A stretch of 64,000 nt of DNA, from positions 62,001 through 126,000 of the forward strand of contig JAMZAV010000779.1 of NCBI GenBank assembly GCA_024449915.1, in the 5' to 3' direction. The position numbers and the translations under genes were made by a program. Positions 62,001 to 64,000 of this stretch are shown here, one piece after another. The number at the start of each line of letters is the position of its first letter. Position 1 is the stretch's first letter. Origin of the DNA: Sweltsa coloradensis (Eukaryota > Arthropoda > Insecta > Plecoptera > Chloroperlidae). The notes beneath the pieces were generated by a model. That model saw only the letters and a list, made by a program, of their open reading frames with translations. It did no database searches and had not been told where the DNA came from.

Positions 62001-63756
62001 AATGTCTCGAAACTACTTAACTTTTGACAATGAGTCTCTGGCTGTTCACTACAAAACATTTTAAGTTCTTCTAACTGGGAACTTTCAACCTGTGGCAGAG
62101 CTTCTGCCTGGGAACTTTCAACCTGTGGCAAAGCTTCTTTGAGGGAACATCCAACCTGTGTTAGAGCTTCTGTGAGGGAACTTCCAACTTGTGGCAGAAC
62201 TTCTGTGAGGGAACTTCCAACCTGTGGAGGAGCTTCTGTGAGGGAACTTCCAGCCTGTGGAGGAGGCGTGTCAACAACACACTGTGGAAAGAGACTCAAT
62301 GACTCAATTCTATAACTCTTTTGAAGAAGAGTCAATGGGTCAGGCTCAGACTGTATAGCAGTCGAGTACTTGTCAAGAATACCTTGTGGAAGGAGAGTCA
62401 ATGATGGAAAACTACCATACCGTTGAATAAGATTCGTTAACTCGGAACTACCAACCCGCGGAGGTGACTCGGGTGGGACAAAGGGTGGAGGAGGCTCTGC
62501 CAGGAAAACTCGATAAAATGGAAGAGGCTCTGACTCATCATACACAGGAGAATCTATTTCGAAACTCTCCTTCTTAGGAGGAGGATCCGGATCTGCCTGA
62601 CCTAACAATGGAGAATAATCAACTGTATCATCATTTTCAAACTTGAAAAGAAAACCAGGTCCTGTTGTCTCGACACTATCAATTATTGGAGGAGGCAGTT
62701 TAGGTAGTGGCGATATGTAGCGTGTGCCCAGCACAGGAACGCGTAAGTGTCTCCGACCATCGTTCTGCGTATAATTTTGGACGACGAAGAGGAGATCAGC
62801 ATCGAAGTCTTCAGTGGTGTCTGATGGAGTAAAGGTTGTCTTGTAGGAGCACCCTACTCCACGGGTGAGCCGCTTCCCCGTGACATCATGAACAAATACT
62901 TTACAAAGTGTGAATTAATTCCATATGATTTCACATAAACGCAAAAGAATTAGCATCTTTTTAAAAATACTGTCTCTAGCATGGTAATTTCACATTTGCT
63001 TCTCCTGCAAATTTAATGATATTATGAGCAAACGTTTATTTTTTACCTCCGATATTTAGCTGATTCTTAAGCTCTATCCATTACATTTAAATTTTCTCTC
63101 GTTTACACTTGTATACATTTACAAAGATGTTTATATTTACTTCCGTTGAGACGTGTGGAACGTGCCCATAAAAAATAATCGTTGTTGACGTTTTTAAAGT
63201 TTATTAAAGTGAACTTTTGAGGATACAGTTTGCAGTACACTGCAATAACACCTAACTAATGCTAAACTTGAAACGGCGCTGCGGTGCGCAGCGCGGAAAC
63301 TAAAATGCTCAACTAATATAATATGTAAAATATTAAATTTACTATTAATTATTATTGGATAAACAAATACATGGACAAATACGCATTTCAAAGTAATAGA
63401 TGAATTAATTTGAAAAAAACATGTGAACTTTGCACTTTTTTATGCAAGAGAATAATAATGGAACTACCTATTTTTTCATTGATTTGATATGTTTGAAAAA
63501 TCTACTTTAGCCATTGCCATGAGTAGGGGCTACAGCATTTAGTCGCCCAGTTTGCACAACTGGAGATACTCACTGCTTAAAAATACCTGCATGTTTAATA
63601 ACTAATTAATTAATGAAGATGTTTTACCTGTATCTTATTCTTCGTTGTCCTGCTTTCAGAATTAATCGTCAGTCCGCTGAATTGTAACCAAACCTGAGGC
63701 CCATGCAAGTTGATCAATGTCACTTTTTGTTGGTAGATTTTGCCTGGTTTAAAGTT
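40493..63756 (-). CDS. CFAP74: Cilia- and flagella-associated protein 74, C-terminal two-thirds (span)
   Basis: Eleven minus-strand exons join to about 1,570 codons ending at TAA 40493-40495. CFAP74 is an axonemal central-apparatus protein (FAP74 of the C1d projection in Chlamydomonas) built of Ig/ASH-like β-domains, needed for normal ciliary and sperm motility. Recalled vertebrate CFAP74 aligns in order: NFKPGKIYQQKVTLIN; IDFQICIQDSE...FEVPACL; KAQVTSSDLCLTP...EFGFIDLPK; HGFGTIDPGET; the linker DIKITLVFQP; NTLDFGPVALGTRA and LNPAGPF; and the final domain with YSDKYATKVVMCL. All joins except the first (exons 63628-63756 to 61664-62898) are in frame with GT-AG borders. The vertebrate coiled-coil N-terminus would lie beyond 64,000. 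Unusual points: a large Pro-rich repeat insert, and an end about one Ig domain earlier than in vertebrates. Confidence 0.9.
41535..41915. repeat. Three tandem minisatellite units in a CFAP74 intron
   Basis: A unit of about 125 bases, GGTTGGATAGTTC-TAAAATTATGTGACATGTTT ... ACCATAATTCTC...CAAAACAACCCC, is repeated three times with increasing divergence. It includes a run of 13 C at about 41625. Confidence 0.8.
43075..43224 (-). CDS. CFAP74: CFAP74 exon: penultimate Ig segment
   Basis: These 50 codons are EEFLRIKSGSTYSDLKVVGRG, then KILTEFLVYRLQAQGGSTDE and CLIQ. The domain boundary G(T/R)GV and the strand leading into the next exon's IVNLCDAPLKFTMKV mirror the vertebrate GTGVAS...FKLQNNSLLPIKFSV. 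The borders are CATTGCAG and CAG|GTACGT. Confidence 0.88.
43348..43419. repeat. (ATT)n microsatellite
   Basis: Interrupted ATT units lie directly left of the MITE at 43420; the same microsatellite continues to its right (43847-43906), so the MITE inserted into it. Confidence 0.88.
43420..43846. mobile_element. hAT-like MITE, ATCGATAATCG-type ends, in an ATT array
   Basis: It starts TAGGGATGCACACGATAATCG and ends TCGATGTGCATCCCTA. Subterminal parts are runs of TATCGATAATCGAT. ATTATTAT on both sides is consistent with an 8-bp duplication but is ambiguous in the microsatellite. Confidence 0.83.
44285..44503 (+). repeat. SINE family C unit followed by a family A fragment
   Basis: ATTGGTTAGAGCATTGGAAC...GGTTCTGGGTTCGAGTCCCGAAC is a tRNA-like head with A and B boxes, then the C tail TTTTACGACAATTGCTATCAA. 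From 44426 a family A fragment follows: GGTTCAATCCCCGGTGGAGGCAC, TTTGTCTATAGATAATACCG. Confidence 0.72.
45056..45341 (-). CDS. CFAP74: CFAP74 exon: ASH domain with NTLDFGPVALG
   Basis: The exon runs WQEVHDFTLICPVVQPAF, RNTLDFGPVALGTRALMYFV, TLNPAGPFYC and VSYVPTMEAYT. Recalled vertebrate sequence has LELWCPAVAPFLVV, TVFNFGDVAVGHRRIKKI and LLNPNGPFVLL in the same order, which is the strongest single match. The donor is ACG|GTGAGT. Confidence 0.93.
45711..45782 (+). repeat. SINE family A tail fragment
   Basis: AAGTACTAACATAACAGCGTC and GTCGCCTACTATAAAGC match the tail of 45920-46067, without a head. Confidence 0.7.
45920..45994 (+). tRNA. tRNA-like sequence (head of SINE family A)
   Basis: These 75 bases fold as a cloverleaf: acceptor GTGGCT with AGTCAC, D-stem GCTT/GAGC, anticodon stem TAGC/GCTA with the loop CCGGACA (anticodon GGA, Ser codon, if real), and T-arm CCGGG-TTCAAAC-CCCGG. 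T6 follows at once. The conserved SINE tail (AATTTCTGTCTTAAGTAC, GTCATAGTCACCTACTATAAA, to 46067) and the short anticodon stem make it a SINE head rather than a working tRNA gene. A true serine tRNA would also have a long variable arm. Confidence 0.55.
46081..46245. repeat. SINE family C tails, opposed
   Basis: GATTCACAGCAGTTGTCGTAAAAGTTCGAATCCCAG (minus orientation) is followed by two forward tail ends GTCCTTAAAGCGGGCTTATGC, one with ACGACAATTGCTATGAATC. Confidence 0.7.
46262..46985. repeat. Foldback repeat: two 260-bp inverted arms and a shortened third copy
   Basis: Arms of about 46285-46540 and 46562-46805 are near-identical inverted copies (CGCGGTTTTACCCAAGATCC, GACGAAACGTCGGTGGACGC, GTGACTCCAACCTCCGTAG). 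They meet at a TA-repeat centre. A third inverted pair with the middle deleted spans about 46826-46972. Each is bounded by TATATA runs. Protein-like frames here are shadows of the same text on both strands. Confidence 0.83.
47636..48565. mobile_element. Large palindromic element
   Basis: The left arm 47636-48080 and right arm 48140-48565 are diverged inverted copies. They share GGACAAGC, the complement of CGCTATTAGAAG-AATGATATG, TTTTGTCCAAATAATGAATAG and the AAGTGCACAGAACG core. The ends TAGGGTACACAC and GTGTGTTCCCTA meet TA. A single arm occurs at 599-1054. No protein is encoded. Confidence 0.75.
48677..49162. mobile_element. hAT-like MITE, GATATTGATAT-type ends
   Basis: It starts TAGGGCTGAGCGAAGATATTG and ends TATCACTCATAGTCATAGCCCATCCTTA, with the perfect duplication GTTGAAAC (48669-48676 and 49163-49170). 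The interior has GGTGGAGGTGCCGGG twice. Confidence 0.84.
49490..50084. mobile_element. Mariner-like palindromic MITE
   Basis: The ends CAGCCGGGGTCATATATAAAT and its inverted copy (…ATATGACCCTGACTG) are flanked by TA. The roughly 110-bp arms contain CCGACATCTCGTGGTCAACTC. The TA duplication and CAG ends fit Tc1/mariner MITEs. It lies in the CFAP74 intron, 42 bases past the donor at 50127. Confidence 0.8.
50128..50354 (-). CDS. CFAP74: CFAP74 exon: basic linker
   Basis: The segment is Lys/Arg-rich (KGKRNSRTHSLDDGKLKHG ... EAEARKRYVTTLKPYV), ending ...APRGSQIEG. It replaces the vertebrate linker that ends at the conserved FVVPC strand. It has phase 0 start and phase 2 end. A palindromic mariner-like MITE lies 42 bases inside the following intron. 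Confidence 0.8.
50890..51003 (-). CDS. CFAP74: CFAP74 short exon: Ig strand and helical linker
   Basis: These 38 codons are DIKITLVFQPNVPRKTF followed by an acidic helical stretch ending LLSKK. Vertebrate CFAP74 has CLVRVAFRPVLPEE and a charged linker here. The borders are TTTTTCAG and AAG|GTAAGA. The exon's protein similarity and its phase-0 fit identify it despite its small size. Confidence 0.85.
51085..51160. repeat. LINE 3'-tail fragment
   Basis: GCTGAGCTTGGCTCAACTC...CAGGTGTTGATGATTTCTGCT matches the plus-strand text at 28204-28265, the 3' end of the minus-strand LINE. Confidence 0.65.
51161..52815. other. CFAP74 intron, nothing certain
   Basis: At 52290-52370 GGGGTCTGGGGTGAAGCCCCAG resembles the interior of the CAG-ended hAT elements. 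No ends are found. The rest is featureless. Confidence 0.4.
52906..53285 (-). CDS. CFAP74: CFAP74 exon: Cys-rich Ig-like segment
   Basis: These 126 codons include MEPLCRPSCSRIEFAPTACG, FDEQCHCGLGLRAEPKHF and VEIIPHTGNIKKGQ. The last piece fits the SP-VGTVWPGK turn of the vertebrate Ig domain. The acceptor is TTTTTGCAG and the donor CAG|GTTAGT. Confidence 0.85.
53608..54212. repeat. Repeat family with GTTGGATGAGCGTA ends, copy 3
   Basis: It has the same start (GCGTTGTTGGATGAGCGTA), central CAATCGGATAAAGCATGTAGG and end (CTTCGCTCGCTACGCTCATC) as 23736-24197. The central part is expanded by TTAAATTTAA-rich sequence. Confidence 0.75.
54340..54740. repeat. Diverged interspersed repeat, copy 1 of 2
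   Basis: The order of GGATTGTGGTTTGCACCA, GATCAGAGCAC, AAATGGACATTTAACACT and AAAAAGTTGGCC is repeated at 58450-58815. No terminal structure is recognised. Confidence 0.6.
55302..55710 (-). CDS. CFAP74: CFAP74 exon: GFGTIDPGET Ig strands
   Basis: FVTIGPEHGFGTIDPGETIR continues directly from the preceding LPK and matches the vertebrate DVQPNDGFGTILPLET. About 60 residues after the domain (PYRDATKEEKLFRLDLH onward) form an insert or a longer loop before DCLLYELDDTSYPTENV. The exon ends one base into an Ala codon at GTATGT. The intron just upstream carries a pure G-run on the plus strand (C-run in the transcript). Confidence 0.88.
55742..55757. repeat. Homopolymer G run, about 14 bases plus GAGGGG
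   Basis: Plus-strand GGGGGGGGGGGGGGAGGGG lies 32 bases upstream (in transcript sense) of the CFAP74 acceptor at 55711-55712, where it reads as a C-run. Confidence 0.9.
55758..57131. other. CFAP74 intron, nothing recognised
   Basis: This is AT-rich intron without transposon ends, tRNA boxes or conserved frames. Confidence 0.5.
57132..57639. mobile_element. hAT-like MITE, ATATCGATATCG-type ends
   Basis: It begins TAGACCTGGGTTATGACATATC and ends GTAATATTTGCCGAGCCCTA, with runs of ATATCGATAT near both ends. The interior (GTGATTTTTACATTATCACACTCG) resembles 2385-2425. No clean duplication is visible. Confidence 0.68.
58089..58368 (-). CDS. CFAP74: CFAP74 exon: Ig-like domain with VTSSDLCLTP
   Basis: The exon completes a Ser codon and encodes WKLMIDAPQYYEDYY, ITVKAQVTSSDLCLTPRVLG and NNTLAIQEFGFIDLPK. 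Vertebrate CFAP74 reads HAVVTTSDLELSPSEVDFG and HSLLPQDFGFVRLPK at the same place. The borders are CTCAG and AAG|GTAAGA. Confidence 0.92.
58450..58815. repeat. Diverged interspersed repeat, copy 2 of 2
   Basis: GGGTTGTGGATTGTACCA, GACCAGAGCAC, TTAGATGGACATTTAACATT and AAAAAAGTTGTCC follow in the same order as in 54340-54740. Confidence 0.6.
59410..60275 (-). CDS. CFAP74: CFAP74 exon: linker and central Ig-like domain start
   Basis: These 288 codons plus two bases begin ELGFLDEKAPG. The first 120 residues are acidic linker containing DRWLRVYLYGRQFLDGKPL, which resembles a WGREFQGRPF motif in vertebrates. The end, DTEIDFQICIQDSETYGS...FEVPACLKKF...YSTFKARVTFIP, matches the vertebrate CFAP74 Ig domain closely (ICxxDxxxxxS, FEVCKEL, SYSVQLKFLPR). 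The acceptor is TTTTTTAG and the donor CCAAG|GTATGT. Confidence 0.9.
60276..61663. other. CFAP74 intron with simple repeats
   Basis: A C-rich stretch (about 60716-60742) and a TTAC tandem run (about 61432-61468) are the only structures seen. Confidence 0.6.
61664..62898 (-). CDS. CFAP74: CFAP74 exon: end of Ig domain 1 and Pro-rich repeat insert
   Basis: The exon begins with FVHDVTGKRLTRGVGCSYKT and TFTPSDTTEDFD, the second half of the first Ig domain, up to about VPVLGTRYIS. A low-complexity region of about 350 residues follows, rich in Pro, Ser, Gln and Glu, with PLPKLPPPI and EPPPPFVPPESPPR. Two tandem arrays of 11-residue units then follow: one like LPQVGSSLTEA, one like SQSKTLPPLGx. The exon ends WIESLQ before GTAAAT. 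Vertebrates have a second Ig domain with an acidic insert about here; I see no clear Ig strands in the repeat part. The acceptor position (AG at 62899-62900) is uncertain because of the frame problem. Confidence 0.75.
61687..61965 (-). repeat. Coding 33-bp minisatellite, array 2
   Basis: About eight 11-residue units of the type SQSKTLPPLGx within CFAP74 are visible as repeated GGTGGAAGAGT plus ACTGGGAA in DNA. Two adjacent units are almost identical, indicating recent duplication. Confidence 0.88.
62064..62267 (-). repeat. Coding 33-bp minisatellite, array 1
   Basis: Six 11-residue units of the type LPQVGSSLTEA are visible as repeated GAGGGAACTTCCAACCTGTGG in plus-strand DNA. The period is the same as array 2 and the unit start (LPQVGSSQ) is shared, so both arrays likely come from one ancestral unit. 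Confidence 0.88.
63574..63586 (-). CDS. Candidate 13-nt CFAP74 microexon
   Basis: Between the exons at 63628-63756 and 61664-62898 one base is missing for a continuous frame. A 13-base block here, bounded by GCAG on its 5' side and by GTGAGT on its 3' side, would restore the frame and insert VFLS before FVHDV. The upstream intron would be only 41 bases, unusually short for an animal, so this is a hypothesis. A sequencing indel or an unusual acceptor are alternatives. Confidence 0.25.
63628..63756 (-). CDS. CFAP74: CFAP74 exon (first in window): Ig-like domain 1
   Basis: These 43 codons run NFKPGKIYQQKVTLINLHGP to TTKNKIQ, resembling the vertebrate DFDVGKVYKKKITLVN strand pair that opens the first Ig domain. 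The acceptor is TTTTACAG (high side) and the donor CAG|GTAAAA. The exon ends in phase 0, which does not fit the next exon directly (see the microexon candidate at 63574-63586). Confidence 0.8.
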
Positions 63757-64000
63757 CTGTAAAACAAAATTTGAATTAGTAACGTAAGTTTATTTCAAAA
63801 TTAATGCTAATTAAGCAACTTATTCTCATATAAAAACGAGCGATGATTTTGGAAAACTTCCCAGATTTCTAAACTTTGCTCCCATGCAGTCACATGCCAG
63901 AGTGTGCACTTATGTGTGTGTATATCCTTGCGTGACTTTAGTTCAATAACAACCAGGGGGTTACTGTTGCAGGTAGATATACTAAACTAACAACATGACA

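Overview
This is AT-rich animal nuclear DNA, most likely from a marine invertebrate. It has spliced protein-coding genes with GT-AG introns of up to about 5 kb, tRNA-derived SINEs, fragments of a non-LTR retrotransposon, and very many short DNA-transposon derivatives. One gene encodes an axonemal protein, so the animal has motile cilia or flagella. I cannot name the species. Sequence comparisons below are made from memory of vertebrate proteins.

Layout. (1) 1-17,005, plus strand: the last six coding exons of pyruvate carboxylase (PC), ending with the biotin-carrier domain. Its introns hold hAT-type MITEs, palindromic elements and SINE pieces. (2) 17,006-35,226: no recognisable host gene. This stretch holds nested hAT elements, SINEs, a three-copy repeat family whose other copy is at 53.6 kb, and two broken copies of one LINE. 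A promoter-like patch with a possible 5' UTR exon lies near 27.0 kb. (3) 35,227-35,627, plus strand: a complete two-coding-exon UQCRQ gene (82 aa, respiratory complex III). (4) 35,628-40,290: repeats only. (5) 40,291-64,000, minus strand: eleven coding exons of CFAP74, a multi-Ig/ASH-domain protein of the ciliary central apparatus. Its C-terminus is at 40,493 and its N-terminal part lies beyond the right edge.

The genes do not form an operon. PC (mitochondrial matrix) and UQCRQ (inner membrane) are both nuclear-encoded mitochondrial proteins, but lie 18 kb apart and have separate structures. CFAP74 is convergent to UQCRQ.

The most notable signals are these: a roughly 50-fold excess of the palindrome TAGGCCTA, concentrated in the left 38 kb; about ten hAT-like elements that share TAGGG termini but carry different subterminal oligomers; clear nested insertions with matching target-site duplications; perfect or near-perfect palindromes, including an inverted tRNA-head pair; degenerate hammerhead-like hairpins in three repeats; and a coding minisatellite of 11-residue units inside CFAP74. 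I found no CRISPR array, operon or bacterial-type system.
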